Shown: positions 37,870-47,585, numbered from the stretch's first letter. The stretch: DNA of 64,000 bases from Sphingobium sp. B2D3C (GCF_025961835.1 NZ_JAOQOK010000001.1:3411513-3475512); one strand, 5' to 3'. A program made the numbers and translations. Notes: generated from the letters alone by a model not told the origin.

Positions 37870-39137
37870 CATCCCCCGTTTGGCATCCCTTCACCCAGCA
37901 CGGCCTTGGCGAGGCGATCCCGCAGATCGTGTCCGCCTCCGGGGCGTGGCTGACCTGCGATGACGGCCATCGGCTGCTCGACGGCATCTCAAGCTGGTGG
38001 GTCATCACCCACGGCCATTGCGAACCGCGCATCGCGGCGGCCATCGCGGCGCAGGCGGGCACGCTCGATCAGATGATCTTCGCGGGCTACACCCACCCGC
38101 AGGCGGAGGCGCTGGCCCGGTCGCTGGTGGCGCTGACCCCGCCCGGCCTGGATCATGTATTCTTCTCGGACAGCGGGTCGACGGCCGTCGAGGTGGCGCT
38201 CAAAATGGCGCTCGGCCATTGGCACAATCGCGGCGAGGCGCGGCACCGCCTGTTGGTGCTCGAGCATAGCTATCATGGCGATACCATTGGCACGATGTCG
38301 GTGGGCGAGCGCGGCGTGTTCAATCGCGCTTATGCGCCGCTGCTGTTCGACGTGGAGACGGTGCCCTTCCCCGCGCAAGGGCACGCGCAGGCCAGTCTCG
38401 ATGCACTGGAACGGCTGTGCCGGACGGGCGAGAAGCCTGCGGCGTTCATTGTCGAGCCGCTGGTGCTGGGGGCAGGCGGGATGCTCCTTTATCCGCCCGA
38501 AACTCTCCGCGCCTTTGCCGAAATTTGTGCGCAGCATGATGTCCTCTTCATCGTGGATGAAGTGATGACCGGCTGGGGCCGCACCGGCACGCTCTTCGCC
38601 TGCGAACAGGCCGGCGTGGCGCCGGATATCCTATGCCTGGCGAAGGGGTTCACCGGGGGCGCAGTCCCCTTGGCGGCGACGCTGGCCAGCGCAGCAATTT
38701 TCGAATCGCACCGCAGCACGGACCGGGCGGCGATGTTCTTCCACTCATCGAGTTTCACCGCCAACCCCATCTGTTGTGCAGCAGCCCATGCCAATCTGGC
38801 GATCTGGCGGGACGAGGATGTGCCGGGGCGCATCGCCGCGCTGGGTTCGGCGCTCGATGAAGGGCTGGCAACGCTCGCCGGCCATGGCCGCCTGCACAAC
38901 CCCCGGCGGATCGGGGCCATTGCGGCAATCGACATGGTGGTGCCCGATGGCGGCTATCTGTCGGACGTCGCGCCCCGCTTGCGGGCGCATGCGCTAGAGC
39001 AGGGCCTCTTGCTTCGGCCGCTCGGCAACACCATTTATCTCATGCCGCCTTATTGCACGACGCCGGCCGAGATTGCGCAGGCTTTCTCCGTCATTGCGGA
39101 CGCGGTGGACACCCGCCCGAACTGGCACACGCGCTGA
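37866..39137 (+). CDS. bioA: Adenosylmethionine-8-amino-7-oxononanoate aminotransferase BioA
   Basis: 423 residues. A class III PLP aminotransferase that uses S-adenosylmethionine as amino donor. The N-terminal [54 protein letters not shown], and [18 protein letters not shown] are typical; PLP-Lys is in [18 protein letters not shown]. Last gene of the bioFDA operon. The infA gene begins 79 bp later on the same strand. Confidence 0.95.
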   Translation: MTSPVWHPFTQHGLGEAIPQIVSASGAWLTCDDGHRLLDGISSWWVITHGHCEPRIAAAIAAQAGTLDQMIFAGYTHPQAEALARSLVALTPPGLDHVFFSDSGSTAVEVALKMALGHWHNRGEARHRLLVLEHSYHGDTIGTMSVGERGVFNRAYAPLLFDVETVPFPAQGHAQASLDALERLCRTGEKPAAFIVEPLVLGAGGMLLYPPETLRAFAEICAQHDVLFIVDEVMTGWGRTGTLFACEQAGVAPDILCLAKGFTGGAVPLAATLASAAIFESHRSTDRAAMFFHSSSFTANPICCAAAHANLAIWRDEDVPGRIAALGSALDEGLATLAGHGRLHNPRRIGAIAAIDMVVPDGGYLSDVAPRLRAHALEQGLLLRPLGNTIYLMPPYCTTPAEIAQAFSVIADAVDTRPNWHTR

Positions 39138-39216
39138 AATTCACCGGACGGCTCAATCGCTTCCCAATCCGCGCTTTTGCGGCTATGGGGCGCCATTCGC
39201 GAAAAACTGGAAGATT

Positions 39217-39468
39217 ATGGCCAAAGAAGAACTCCTCGAGATGCGCGGGCAGGTGGTTGAGCTGCTGCCCAACGCCATGTTCCGCGTCCGTCTGGAAAAT
39301 GATCACGAAATCCTCGGTCACACCGCAGGCAAGATGCGCAAGAACCGCATCCGCGTGCTCGTCGGTGACGAAGTGCTGGTCGAGCTGACGCCCTATGACC
39401 TGACCAAGGGCCGGATCACCTATCGCTACATGCCCGGCCGCGGCGGCCCCGGCCCCGGCCAGCCCTGA
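39217..39468 (+). CDS. infA: Translation initiation factor IF-1
   Basis: 83 residues from ATG at 39217. An S1/OB fold protein that occupies the ribosomal A site during initiation. The sequence [21 protein letters not shown] and [17 protein letters not shown], then [11 protein letters not shown], is standard. Compared with the usual 72 residues, a Gly/Pro-rich tail [10 protein letters not shown] is added, common in sphingomonads. It begins a tightly packed block with maf, the RNase E/G-like gene and yacG. Confidence 0.95.
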   Translation: MAKEELLEMRGQVVELLPNAMFRVRLENDHEILGHTAGKMRKNRIRVLVGDEVLVELTPYDLTKGRITYRYMPGRGGPGPGQP

Positions 39469-39518
39469 TCGGCAGCGCGGTGGCGTCTCCGCCCCGCGAT
39501 AGCCGGACAGGCGATTCC

Positions 39519-40091
39519 ATGCGCCTCATTCTCGCATCCGCCTCGCCGCGCCGACTGGACCTTCTCGCCCAGATCGGCGTGACGCCCGATGGCGTGGACC
39601 CTGCCGACATCGACGAAACGCCGGGCAAGACCGAACTGCCCGCGCCCTATGCCGCGCGCATGGCCGCGCAGAAGGGCGCGGCGGTGGCGGCACGTCATCC
39701 CGGCGCGCTGGTGTTGAGCGGCGATACCGTGGTGGCTTGCGGGCGGCGCATTCTGCCCAAGGCGGAGGATGAAGCCACGGCCCGCGCCTGCCTGACGCTC
39801 CTTTCCGGCCGGCGTCACCGTGTGCTGAGTGCGGTCACGCTGATCGATGCTGAGGGCAAGGCGCGCCACAAGCTCTCGACCAGCACCGTCACCTTCAAGC
39901 GCCTGCATCCGCAGGAGATCGACGCCTATCTCGCCAGCGGCGAGTGGGACGGCAAGGCGGGTGGCTACGCCATTCAGGGACGCGCGGCGGGACTGATTCG
40001 CGTCCTCTCCGGCAGCCCCTCCGGCGTGATCGGCCTGCCGCTCCACGAAACGCGCACGCTCCTCCTTTCAGCAGGCTATTCTTGTGACTGA
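39519..40091 (+). CDS. maf: Maf-family nucleotide pyrophosphatase
   Basis: 190 residues from ATG at 39519. Maf proteins hydrolyse non-canonical or dTTP/UTP nucleotides and are linked to septum control. Motifs: LILASASPRRLDLLAQIG at the N-terminus, DIDETP, VLSGDTVVACG, TLLSGRRHRVLSAV, and GKAGGYAIQGRAAGLI. The order infA-maf-RNase E/G-yacG is often kept in alphaproteobacteria. It overlaps the next gene by 8 bp. Confidence 0.93.
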   Translation: MRLILASASPRRLDLLAQIGVTPDGVDPADIDETPGKTELPAPYAARMAAQKGAAVAARHPGALVLSGDTVVACGRRILPKAEDEATARACLTLLSGRRHRVLSAVTLIDAEGKARHKLSTSTVTFKRLHPQEIDAYLASGEWDGKAGGYAIQGRAAGLIRVLSGSPSGVIGLPLHETRTLLLSAGYSCD

Positions 40092-41115
40092 TACACCCAC
40101 GACGCTCCACTGGCTCTATGAAGAGGGCATTGGCGAGGCCCGCGCCGCGCTGGTGAGGGGCGGGCGGATCGTCGAGGCCCAGATCGAGCGGGAAGACAAG
40201 CGCGCCCGCGCCGGCGGCATTCATTCGGGGCGGCTGGTGCGCACGCTCATTGCCCGCAAGCGCGGCATCGCGCGGCTGGATAGCGGCGAGATGGTGCTGA
40301 TCGAGCCGATCCCGCCCAAGGTGGCGGAAGGCGCGCCGGTGCGCGTCGAGATCCTGCGCGAGGCTATCGCCGAGCCGGGGCTGGACGAGGCGCGCGAAAA
40401 GCTGGCCAAGGGGCGCATCGCGCAACCCGGCGTACAGGCCGGTCCCGGGCCGAGCCTGCTCCAGCGCCTGCAGGCAAGCGGTGTGCCCATCGTGCCGTGC
40501 CCCGCGCATGAGGCCGACCGGATGGAAGCGGCCGGCTGGAGCGAATTGCTGGCTGAAGCGATGAGCGGTGAAGTGGGCGCCGAGGATGCCGCGTTGCGCA
40601 TCTTCCCGACGCCGGCGATGACGCTCATCGATGTGGACGGCGCCGCGCCGCCTGCCCAGCTCGGCCCCAAAGGCGCCAAGCTTGCCGCACAGGCGATTGC
40701 GCGCATGGGCATATCCGGCTCCATCGGCATCGATCTGCCGACGATGAACAATAAGGACGAGCGCCTGATCGCGGCGGCGCAGATCGACAAATATCTGCCC
40801 CAGCCGTTCGAGCGCACGGCGGTCAACGGTTTTGGCTTCGTGCAGATCATCCGCAAGCGCGAACGGCCCTCGCTCATGGAACTGCTGCGCGCCGATCCGG
40901 TCCGCGCGGCGAGCCTGGCGGCGCTGCGCGCGGCCGAGCGGCAGGAGACTGCTGGCGGCGGAGGCGGGCCGGTCGTGCTGACGGTGCCGGCTGCGGTGGC
41001 CAAGGATATCCGCACTCATCCGGACTGGATCAAGCTGCTGGAGCGCCGGCGCGGCGGGTCGCTGGACCTGCGCATCGACGACGCCTTGCCGCTGGGGGCG
41101 CATCATGCCCATTAA
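40084..41115 (+). CDS. Short RNase E/G-family ribonuclease
   Basis: 343 residues from GTG at 40084, overlapping maf. RNase E/G catalytic acids appear in MTLIDVDGA (about residue 181) and SIGIDLPTMN (about 220). The N-terminal S1-like part (ARAALVRGGRIVEAQIERED, then GIARLDSGEMVLIEPIP) is shortened and degenerate, and no CPxCxG zinc-link is present, so it cannot tetramerise like RNase E. This is a minimal nuclease core, probably for RNA processing. Position beside infA, maf and yacG supports the family call. Confidence 0.8.
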   Translation: MTDTPTTLHWLYEEGIGEARAALVRGGRIVEAQIEREDKRARAGGIHSGRLVRTLIARKRGIARLDSGEMVLIEPIPPKVAEGAPVRVEILREAIAEPGLDEAREKLAKGRIAQPGVQAGPGPSLLQRLQASGVPIVPCPAHEADRMEAAGWSELLAEAMSGEVGAEDAALRIFPTPAMTLIDVDGAAPPAQLGPKGAKLAAQAIARMGISGSIGIDLPTMNNKDERLIAAAQIDKYLPQPFERTAVNGFGFVQIIRKRERPSLMELLRADPVRAASLAALRAAERQETAGGGGGPVVLTVPAAVAKDIRTHPDWIKLLERRRGGSLDLRIDDALPLGAHHAH

Positions 41116-41305
41116 GAATGTCTGCCCCTTGTGCCGCCAGCCGAGCGTGCAGGAATTTCGCCCCTTCTGCTCGCGCGGCTGCCGCGACCGCGATCTGATC
41201 GGCTGGATGGATGAGGGCTATCGCGTCCCGGTCCGTGCCGATGATGACGAGGATGGCGAAGGCGGCAGTGCCGGGCCGGCCAATGAGGACGCTTCGCGGG
41301 GCTGA
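41105..41305 (+). CDS. yacG: DNA gyrase inhibitor/zinc-ribbon protein YacG
   Basis: 66 residues. Four cysteines (positions 7, 10, 22, 26) in KNVCPLCRQP and RPFCSRGCRDRDLIGWMDEGYRVP form the zinc ribbon of YacG, which in E. coli binds and inhibits DNA gyrase. The acidic tail (DDDEDGEGG) is normal. It overlaps the RNase gene by 11 bp and ends the block before tRNA-Phe. Confidence 0.92.
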   Translation: MPIKNVCPLCRQPSVQEFRPFCSRGCRDRDLIGWMDEGYRVPVRADDDEDGEGGSAGPANEDASRG

Positions 41306-41463
41306 CCGGCGCGCAAGGCCCGCCAAATGCGGGCGGAATGCGCATCTTCGGCTCCCGTCACTTTCTTGAACGGAAAAGGTCGAAACGGGGCTGGACATGC
41401 CCCCGCGACCATGCTTATAGCGCACGCTCTTTCGCCGGGTCTTGCACCAAAGGCGATCCCCGT

Positions 41464-41539
41464 GCCCGGGTAGCTCAGTTGGTAGAGCATGCGACTGAAA
41501 ATCGCAGTGTCGGCGGTTCGACTCCGTCCCCGGGCACCA
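41464..41539 (+). tRNA. tRNA-Phe (GAA)
   Basis: 76-base cloverleaf including encoded CCA. Acceptor stem GCCCGGG/CCCGGGC, D-arm AGCTCAGTTGGTAGAGC, anticodon stem TGCGA/TCGCA with loop CTGAAAA (anticodon GAA), and T-arm GGCGGTTCGACTCCGTC-type loop. No intron. Confidence 0.97.
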
Positions 41540-41589
41540 CTTTCCTCAGAATCTGAAAGTCTGCTGCCCGTCTCAGGCGGGCGCCTGCG

Positions 41590-42588
41590 CTATTGCAAGT
41601 TCTTCTGCCGCACGACCCAGCGCGGGTTGCGGCACAGCCCGCAATCGGTGCCAACGAACATGGCGCGCGCCTGTGGATCGCCCTTGAGGCGCCAGTCGAG
41701 CCAGTCGACAGCCACCTTGCCGAACTCGCCGCCATTCTTCTCCCAATAGGTGCCCTCATGCGGGGTCTGCTTGCGATAGGCGCGCAGGGCCGGGATGTTC
41801 GGCAGGTGGGCGAAGTCGTCATTCGCGTTGGGGAAGGCGACATCCATCTCATCGCCGCTGATATAGGCGACCGCACCGTGCAGCTTGGCCAGATCGGCCT
41901 TGACCAGCGCCTTGCCGCCGGCGGTGGCATTGAGGCCGGACTCGTCAGGGAACAGGCCCATATTCCACACGACGGTGGTGGTTACGCGCCTGTCGGCGCC
42001 CGCCTCGATCGCCTGCACGCCGCCGCAGGACATGCCCATCACTGCGATGTTCGCCGTGTCGATGCGGCCCTGATAGGGGCTACCGGCACGGCTGTTCTCG
42101 GCGATGGCCCAGTCGATGGCGGCGATCAGCTGCCGGGCCGATGTCGGGGCGGGCGGTGCCGTTGCCGGATCGGGCGGGCCTTGGTTGGGGGCAGGCTCGG
42201 GTCGCCAGCGCTGATCCTCCAGCGCGCCGATCTTGCCGTTCGACACGACGAGATAGCCGTGGGAGGCGATCTCGCTGAGGAACCAGCGGAACCACGTGCC
42301 CTTGTCCAGACAGCCGCCAACGCCCCAGACCACAATAGGGAGCTTCTGGTTCGGCAGCGTGCCCCCCCGCAGGGGATCATAGATCGTGTGATCGGGCAGG
42401 CGGGCATCGGTGGACGGGGTCACCGGAAATGGGCCAGAGCCGAGCGGCGTCTCGTTCGACACTGCCTTTGGCAGACCACTGGTCGCGCAGGCGCTGAGGC
42501 CAGCGACGCCCGCCAAAGCCATCATGCCGGAGAGGATGATTTTCCGAACAGCCTTCACTCGCAACGCCCTTGTCCTCATGATCTTCAT
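41590..42588 (-). CDS. Lipoprotein alpha/beta hydrolase
   Basis: 332 residues. Signal peptide with lipobox GLSAC around residue 33 anchors it to a membrane. The hydrolase core shows LPIVVWGVGGCLDKG, nucleophile Ser in AVMGMSCGGVQA (a GxSxG with Cys), and DEMDVAFPNANDDF. A C-terminal pair of cysteines (TDCGLCRNP) may form a disulfide. This group is annotated in sphingomonads and relatives as dienelactone-hydrolase-like or poly-ester hydrolase-like; the natural substrate is unknown. Independent of the neighbouring iron-uptake genes in strand order but on the same strand. Confidence 0.75.
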   Translation of the reverse strand: MKIMRTRALRVKAVRKIILSGMMALAGVAGLSACATSGLPKAVSNETPLGSGPFPVTPSTDARLPDHTIYDPLRGGTLPNQKLPIVVWGVGGCLDKGTWFRWFLSEIASHGYLVVSNGKIGALEDQRWRPEPAPNQGPPDPATAPPAPTSARQLIAAIDWAIAENSRAGSPYQGRIDTANIAVMGMSCGGVQAIEAGADRRVTTTVVWNMGLFPDESGLNATAGGKALVKADLAKLHGAVAYISGDEMDVAFPNANDDFAHLPNIPALRAYRKQTPHEGTYWEKNGGEFGKVAVDWLDWRLKGDPQARAMFVGTDCGLCRNPRWVVRQKNLQ

Positions 42589-42655
42589 AGGGCTGCACAG
42601 TGCCGCGCGGGGCGGGCATTGGCTACATAAAATTGTTAGGCAATGCAGGTCGTCT

Positions 42656-43846
42656 TCAGCTTGCGCCGCCGATTGCGCCTGGCGTCAGCACCAGCGCCAG
42701 CAGGATGAGCGCGGTGGCTATATAGGCCCAGACGCCCATGCCGGTCCAGGCCGCGCGCAGAGCGCCGCCCTCTATGACGTCGGCCTTCTGCAGCCGGCGG
42801 GCGTAGATGATTGTCCCGGTGACCGAGAGGCCGGTCATCAGCACGCCGAACAGGAACCAGACGATCTTGGTCGGCAGGCCGCCGAGGTCGCCGAAGTGGA
42901 GCGGGTCGGCCATTTCCGAGATGCGCTGATGAACGTTGAGGTCGCGCCCATCCAGCAGGGCGGTCACGCGGCCGGTGGAGGGATCGACGGCCACGCCATT
43001 GGCGCGGTCCCGCACCAGCCAGGCCTGATCCTGGCCGAGGAAGATGACGCCATTGTCCGGCGTGAAGCGGATTTCCCTGATCGAGAGCGTCGGCTTGGCC
43101 GCATGGGCGACCACGACCAGCCGGTCCAGCGCGGCGCCGGTCGGCGGCGGCGCAGGGGTGGCGGCGATCTCGGGAAGTTCCGGCACCGGCGCCCGACCGC
43201 CGAGCGTTTCGACCAGATACCAGAGCCCGGTCAACGTGATGAGCGCGACGAACCACAGGCACCACAGGCCGGCAAGGCGGTGCAGGTCGCCATGGAAGCG
43301 CCGTGAGTCCCCACGTCTTGGCGCGCGGAAGAAGCCGCGCCACCATTTCTTGTACGTCACGATACCCGTGACGAGCGATGCCAGCAGCAGCAGCGAGAGG
43401 GCGCTGACGATGGGAATGCCGATCTTGGTCGGCAGCATGAGGTGGCGATGCACTTGCCGCAGGAAGCGGTGGACATTGGCCCAGCCATGGGTGCCGGTCA
43501 CCTGCGCTTCCCAGGGATCGACATAGACGCGGCGAGGCGAACCCTTGCCGATGTCCACCCACGCCTCCGCGGCGAACCAGGGATCGAGCGGGGCGTGGAC
43601 CATCTGCAGCCGCCCCTCCGGCTCCGCGCGGGCGGCCGCCTGCGCAATGGCACCCCAGCTTGCCACGGGCCCATCCTGCTGGGTGACGCGCATGGCCGGG
43701 GTCACCAGCCAGTCGATCTCATGCGCAAACACCGCCAGCGTGCCGGTGGCGAGAATGAAGGTCAGGAAAATCGAGAGCTTCAGCCCAGCCCAGCTATGGA
43801 CGCGCCACCAGATCGAACGGGGTTTGGGCTTCCGGGCGACTGTCAT
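42656..43846 (-). CDS. PepSY-associated membrane protein (siderophore-reductase type)
   Basis: 396 residues with four to five membrane helices: one near 20-45 (LSIFLTFILATGTLAVFAHE), one near 145-165, one near 190-215, and two at the C-terminus. PepSY_TM domain signs include WWRVHSWAGLKL, VHRFLRQVHRHLML, HGDLHRLAGLWCLW and PLHFGDLGGLPTKIVWFLFG. The conserved histidines probably bind haem, and relatives reduce ferric siderophores in the periplasm. It follows the TonB receptor gene by 8 bp, so they form one operon. Confidence 0.85.
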   Translation of the reverse strand: MTVARKPKPRSIWWRVHSWAGLKLSIFLTFILATGTLAVFAHEIDWLVTPAMRVTQQDGPVASWGAIAQAAARAEPEGRLQMVHAPLDPWFAAEAWVDIGKGSPRRVYVDPWEAQVTGTHGWANVHRFLRQVHRHLMLPTKIGIPIVSALSLLLLASLVTGIVTYKKWWRGFFRAPRRGDSRRFHGDLHRLAGLWCLWFVALITLTGLWYLVETLGGRAPVPELPEIAATPAPPPTGAALDRLVVVAHAAKPTLSIREIRFTPDNGVIFLGQDQAWLVRDRANGVAVDPSTGRVTALLDGRDLNVHQRISEMADPLHFGDLGGLPTKIVWFLFGVLMTGLSVTGTIIYARRLQKADVIEGGALRAAWTGMGVWAYIATALILLALVLTPGAIGGAS

Positions 43847-43854
43847 GGACGCGC

Positions 43855-45987
43855 TTAGAACTTGAACCGCAGCTCGGCGAGGAAGGTGCGCGGCTCGCCG
43901 GGAAAGTGCCCGCTCTGCGCGCTGAAGCCCGAGGCGGCGTAGACCGTGTCGAAGATGTTATCCACCCGCAGCAGCACCTCGGCAAAGCCCAGCCCCTTGG
44001 TGATCGAGGCGTCGAAGATAGTGTAGGGCTTCACCGTCTGCCCGGATAGGCTGATGCGGCGCGAGACATGCTCGCCACCGAAAGCGAAGGCGGTGTCGAT
44101 GACGGGCAGCTGATAGCGCGTCCAGAAGCCGACCTTGTGGCGCGGGGCATTGGCGAACCGGTCACCGACGGCATTGGTAATGGCTTGGCCGGGGGCCGTG
44201 TCGGTGATGCGGGCGTCGTTATAGCCATAGTTGACGAGCAACACCCAGTTGGGCGTGATGTCCGTGGCGAGATCGATCTCGAACCCCTTGCTGGTCACTT
44301 CGCCGATGGGCGCCAACTGATCGACACCGTTGACCGGCGCGCGGGTGGTATCGACCTGCAGGATGTTCCGCCGCACGATCCGGTACACGGCGGCATTCGC
44401 CTGAATGCGCCCGTCGAGCAGCTCGGTCTTGATACCGCCTTCGATTTGATTGCCAGTCACCGGCGCGAAGGGGCCGCCCGCATTGGCGTCCTGACTGGCG
44501 GCGCTCTGCGGCTCGAAGCTCTGCGACCAGCTTACGTAGGTCGAAACGTCCGGTCGGGGTTTGAAAATCAGACCGGTGCGGAAGCTGACATCATTATCGG
44601 TGTAGGATGATCGACTGCTGACGGTCCCGCCGGTGCTGGTCGTCACCTTGTCCTGGAACCAGTCGTAGCGCATCCCGCCGACCAGCAGCAGCGCATCGGT
44701 GAGGCTGATCTGGTCCTGCAGATAGACGCCGCGCCGCTTCGAGCGTGTGTCGGTGGTGGTGAAGGGCAAAAGGGCGGCGCGGGCGGCATCCCCCTTGCCT
44801 GCACCGTAGATCGGGTTGGAGAGGCTGAGCGAGCTGACCCCGGCCCGCAGGATGCGGGAGTCGAGAAGGTTCGTCTCGTCATACCAGTCGGCCCCCGCCT
44901 GGAACTTATGTTCCATGCCGAACAGGTCGACGCGCGCTGTGGCGTTCGTCATGAAGGACAGGCCGTCGACCGGGCGGATCTGGTCGCGGAACTCACGGCG
45001 GACAAGATCGGAATTGTTGGGATCCAGCCCACGCGGCTCATGATATTGCTGGACCTCGCGCGCGGTGAAGTAACGCACGCCGGCATCGAAGGTGACCCGC
45101 TCGCCCATCGCGGTTTGATAGCGCGCCTGATAGGCTTCGCTCGTCAGGTGCAGGAAGTCGGTCGGCTCATTGGCGTTCCAGCGAATGTCGGTGAGGAAAT
45201 TGCCGGCATCATCGACGAGCACGCCGCGCAGGCGATTGGCGCGCAGCTCATTGTCATAGATGGTCGCCTGCAGCGTCAACTTGCCGCCTTCATTGGTCTT
45301 GATGGCGATGCCGGCATCGGCGATGCGCGCCTTGTTCTGAGTGTTGAGCCGGTAAGGGTCCATGGACTCATAGTAGCCACCCACGCGATAGGTGACGATG
45401 CCCTCGGCATCGATCGGCCCTGTCGCCTCGGCGGAGATGCCGACGCGGTCGTAATTGCCCCCGGTCACCACCATGCTGAGCGCGCGCTTGTCGGATGGTG
45501 TCTTGGAGACATAGTTGATGATGCCGCCGGGCGAGCCGGGGCCGAAGAACAGGCCAGACGGCCCCTTGAGCACTTCCACCCGCTCGATGTTGAACAGTTG
45601 CGGCACGGAAAAGCCGATGAACGGGTTGCCGCGCTGCCCATCGTAGAAGGACTGGTCCTGACGGAAGCCGCGGAAGGTGACGCCGGCATAGCTGAAGGCG
45701 CTCACGCCGGAGATGTTGCGATAGATGTCGGTCGCATCGCGCGCGCCCTGATCGGCAAACAGCTCGGACTTGATGACCTGAACGGCCTGCGGGATGTTCA
45801 TGGGGTCTTCGGCGGCCTTGCCGACCGTCGTCTCATCCGCGCGGTAGAGGCGCTGAACGCGGCCCGTCACGATGATCGTGTCGTCGCTATCCGCGCCAGC
45901 TTCCGCCGGGGCGCCTTCCATCTGGGCCATAGCGGGGGCAGCGGACAGCGCGACGGACGCCAGCAGAACGGATCGGAGAAAAGACAA
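43855..45987 (-). CDS. TonB-dependent siderophore receptor (FhuA/FoxA-like)
   Basis: 710 residues from a TTG codon at 45987, with AGGGGG 5 bases upstream; no earlier ATG in frame is better placed. Signal peptide ends SAAPAMA. Plug features: DTIIVTGRVQRLYRADETTVG, NIPQAVQVIKSELF, GVTFRGFRQD, ERVEVLKGPSGLFFGPGSPGGIINYVSK; barrel ends FLAELRFKF. Pattern fits hydroxamate siderophore receptors. The operon with a PepSY protein and the palindrome TGCGA-N5-TCGCA upstream support iron regulation. Confidence 0.9.
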   Translation of the reverse strand: MSFLRSVLLASVALSAAPAMAQMEGAPAEAGADSDDTIIVTGRVQRLYRADETTVGKAAEDPMNIPQAVQVIKSELFADQGARDATDIYRNISGVSAFSYAGVTFRGFRQDQSFYDGQRGNPFIGFSVPQLFNIERVEVLKGPSGLFFGPGSPGGIINYVSKTPSDKRALSMVVTGGNYDRVGISAEATGPIDAEGIVTYRVGGYYESMDPYRLNTQNKARIADAGIAIKTNEGGKLTLQATIYDNELRANRLRGVLVDDAGNFLTDIRWNANEPTDFLHLTSEAYQARYQTAMGERVTFDAGVRYFTAREVQQYHEPRGLDPNNSDLVRREFRDQIRPVDGLSFMTNATARVDLFGMEHKFQAGADWYDETNLLDSRILRAGVSSLSLSNPIYGAGKGDAARAALLPFTTTDTRSKRRGVYLQDQISLTDALLLVGGMRYDWFQDKVTTSTGGTVSSRSSYTDNDVSFRTGLIFKPRPDVSTYVSWSQSFEPQSAASQDANAGGPFAPVTGNQIEGGIKTELLDGRIQANAAVYRIVRRNILQVDTTRAPVNGVDQLAPIGEVTSKGFEIDLATDITPNWVLLVNYGYNDARITDTAPGQAITNAVGDRFANAPRHKVGFWTRYQLPVIDTAFAFGGEHVSRRISLSGQTVKPYTIFDASITKGLGFAEVLLRVDNIFDTVYAASGFSAQSGHFPGEPRTFLAELRFKF

Positions 45988-46012
45988 GACAGCCCCCTGA
46001 ATGAATCGATAA

Positions 46013-46027
46013 TGCGAGTAAGTCGCA
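46013..46027. promoter_or_regulatory. Candidate Fur-type box TGCGAGTAAGTCGCA
   Basis: Perfect 5-bp arms around a 5-bp spacer, 26-40 bp before the TonB siderophore receptor start. Spacing and AT-rich flank (AATGCGA...GCAACTAT) resemble Fur/Irr boxes of alphaproteobacteria. Inferred from gene function. Confidence 0.45.
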
Positions 46028-46112
46028 ACTATGTCGATTGTTCGGGCGATGCAATCCCTTGCCGGAAGAAAAGGAGGGTTGCGCTCGGTTCAGGATTTAG
46101 GGTTACGTCCGA

Positions 46113-47489
46113 TTAGGCCGATAGGCTGGCGTCCCGCTTGAGCGCGCAGGCCGCGCGCCAATAATGGAAGGCAGCCAGCGCATAGAGCGCGATGCTGGCC
46201 AGCAGGGCGTGGCGCACACCCCAGGCAGAGGCGGTGGCGCAGGCGCCGGTGAGGCGGGCATCCGTGCAGACGCTCTTGAAGCCGGGCATTGCAAGACCTG
46301 CGAAGATGTCGCTCGCCAGGCCGATGATCGGCGGGCCGAGGCCAACGCCGACCAGCGTGGCGATGAAGAAGTAGATGAAGGCCGCCGTCGTCCGCGCGTT
46401 GGGCGCGACGAGGTTCTGCAGGGCGACCAAGGTCGGCACCGAATAGAAGAACAGGAAGACCCCGGCCACGGTCAGGCAGACGAGCGCCGGCAGCGGGCTG
46501 CCCAGCGAATAACCGACCAGATAGAGCGGCACGCTGGTGGCGATGCCGCAAAAGGGCAGCAGCGCATACCAATGCTGTCCGCGCCGGGCGATGAAGTCGA
46601 TCCCGACGCCGCCCAGCACCATGCCGGCCGTGGCCGCCGTGGACGAGATGATCGCCACATAGACGCCGGCCTGCGTAATCGAGAGATCATGGACGCGCAT
46701 GAAGAACGGCGCCGTGAAAGCGCCGCCGGCGTAGAGCGCCATGCTGGAGAGGGCGAGTCCGATGAGCAGATTGCGGAACACCGCCTTGCGCGCCATCATG
46801 CTCATGACCTCTCCCATCGGCGGGGGCGGCGTCGCGGCTTTGCTGGTCGGCCGGGCGCCGTTGTTCAGGCCATCGCTTAAACCTCTGGGCGGATCGCGCA
46901 GCAGCAGGCGGAAGAGGAGGGCGACGATGAGGCCGGGGCCGCATACCGCGATCATCGCGGTCCGCCAGCCATGGTCCTTGGCGATCCACACCGCCGCCAG
47001 CGCACCGATGAACGAGCCGAGTGGGGAGCCGAGCCGCATCATGGTGATTGCAAAGCCGCGCTGATGCGGCGGGAAATGATCGCCGATGAGCGAGGTGCTG
47101 GGTGCCTGCACGCCCGCCTCGCCGATGCCGACGCCGATCCGGCACAGGAAGAGCTGCCAGAAATTTGCCGATAGCCCGCACAGCGCGCTCATCAGCGAGA
47201 ACAGCCCCACCGAGACGGAAATGATCGTGATCCGGTCGCGTCGTTCCGCAAGGCGCGCGATCGGCAAGCCCAGCGTGGAATAGAGGATGGCAAAGCCGAG
47301 CCCGCCCAGCAGCCCGAGCTGGAAATCGGTGAGGCCAAGATCCTCCTTGATCGGCTGGCCCAGCGTCTGCACGATCACCCGGTCGATATAGGCGAAGGCG
47401 GCGACCAGCATGATCAGCGCCAGCAGCATGGCGCGATAGCCAGGGCCATAATGTCGCTGCTGTGGAGGTGTCGAGGCGTCGTCGGTCAT
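46113..47489 (-). CDS. MFS transporter (Spinster-like, aromatic or organic acid type)
   Basis: 458 residues from ATG at 47489; the frame is open upstream to 47606, but MTDDASTPPQQRHYGPGYRAMLLALIMLVAAF is the typical start. Twelve helices; motif A-like LGLPIARLAERRDRITI between helices 2 and 3, and RIGVGIGEAGVQAPSTSLIGDHF in helix 4-5. Spinster-type MFS proteins in sphingomonads usually accompany aromatic degradation genes. It is divergent from the MarR gene, with a TTGATGACTCAA site between them. Confidence 0.85.
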   Translation of the reverse strand: MTDDASTPPQQRHYGPGYRAMLLALIMLVAAFAYIDRVIVQTLGQPIKEDLGLTDFQLGLLGGLGFAILYSTLGLPIARLAERRDRITIISVSVGLFSLMSALCGLSANFWQLFLCRIGVGIGEAGVQAPSTSLIGDHFPPHQRGFAITMMRLGSPLGSFIGALAAVWIAKDHGWRTAMIAVCGPGLIVALLFRLLLRDPPRGLSDGLNNGARPTSKAATPPPPMGEVMSMMARKAVFRNLLIGLALSSMALYAGGAFTAPFFMRVHDLSITQAGVYVAIISSTAATAGMVLGGVGIDFIARRGQHWYALLPFCGIATSVPLYLVGYSLGSPLPALVCLTVAGVFLFFYSVPTLVALQNLVAPNARTTAAFIYFFIATLVGVGLGPPIIGLASDIFAGLAMPGFKSVCTDARLTGACATASAWGVRHALLASIALYALAAFHYWRAACALKRDASLSA

Positions 47490-47573
47490 GGGGCCTGCGC
47501 AATAGGGGGTGGAACGAAGGGCGCTTGCCGGCGCGCAGACGGTATAGACCGGCCAGTCGGCGACGCAAGACTG

Positions 47574-47585
47574 TTGATGACTCAA
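47574..47585. promoter_or_regulatory. Candidate MarR operator TTGATGACTCAA
   Basis: TTGA-N4-TCAA inverted repeat in the divergent region between the MFS and MarR genes. Similar sites precede the DUF3237 gene (48743-48754) and the monooxygenase gene (50472-50483). Confidence 0.55.

Noticed and set aside
44908..46116. 402-codon plus-strand frame
   Set aside because: Antisense of the siderophore receptor, no motif.
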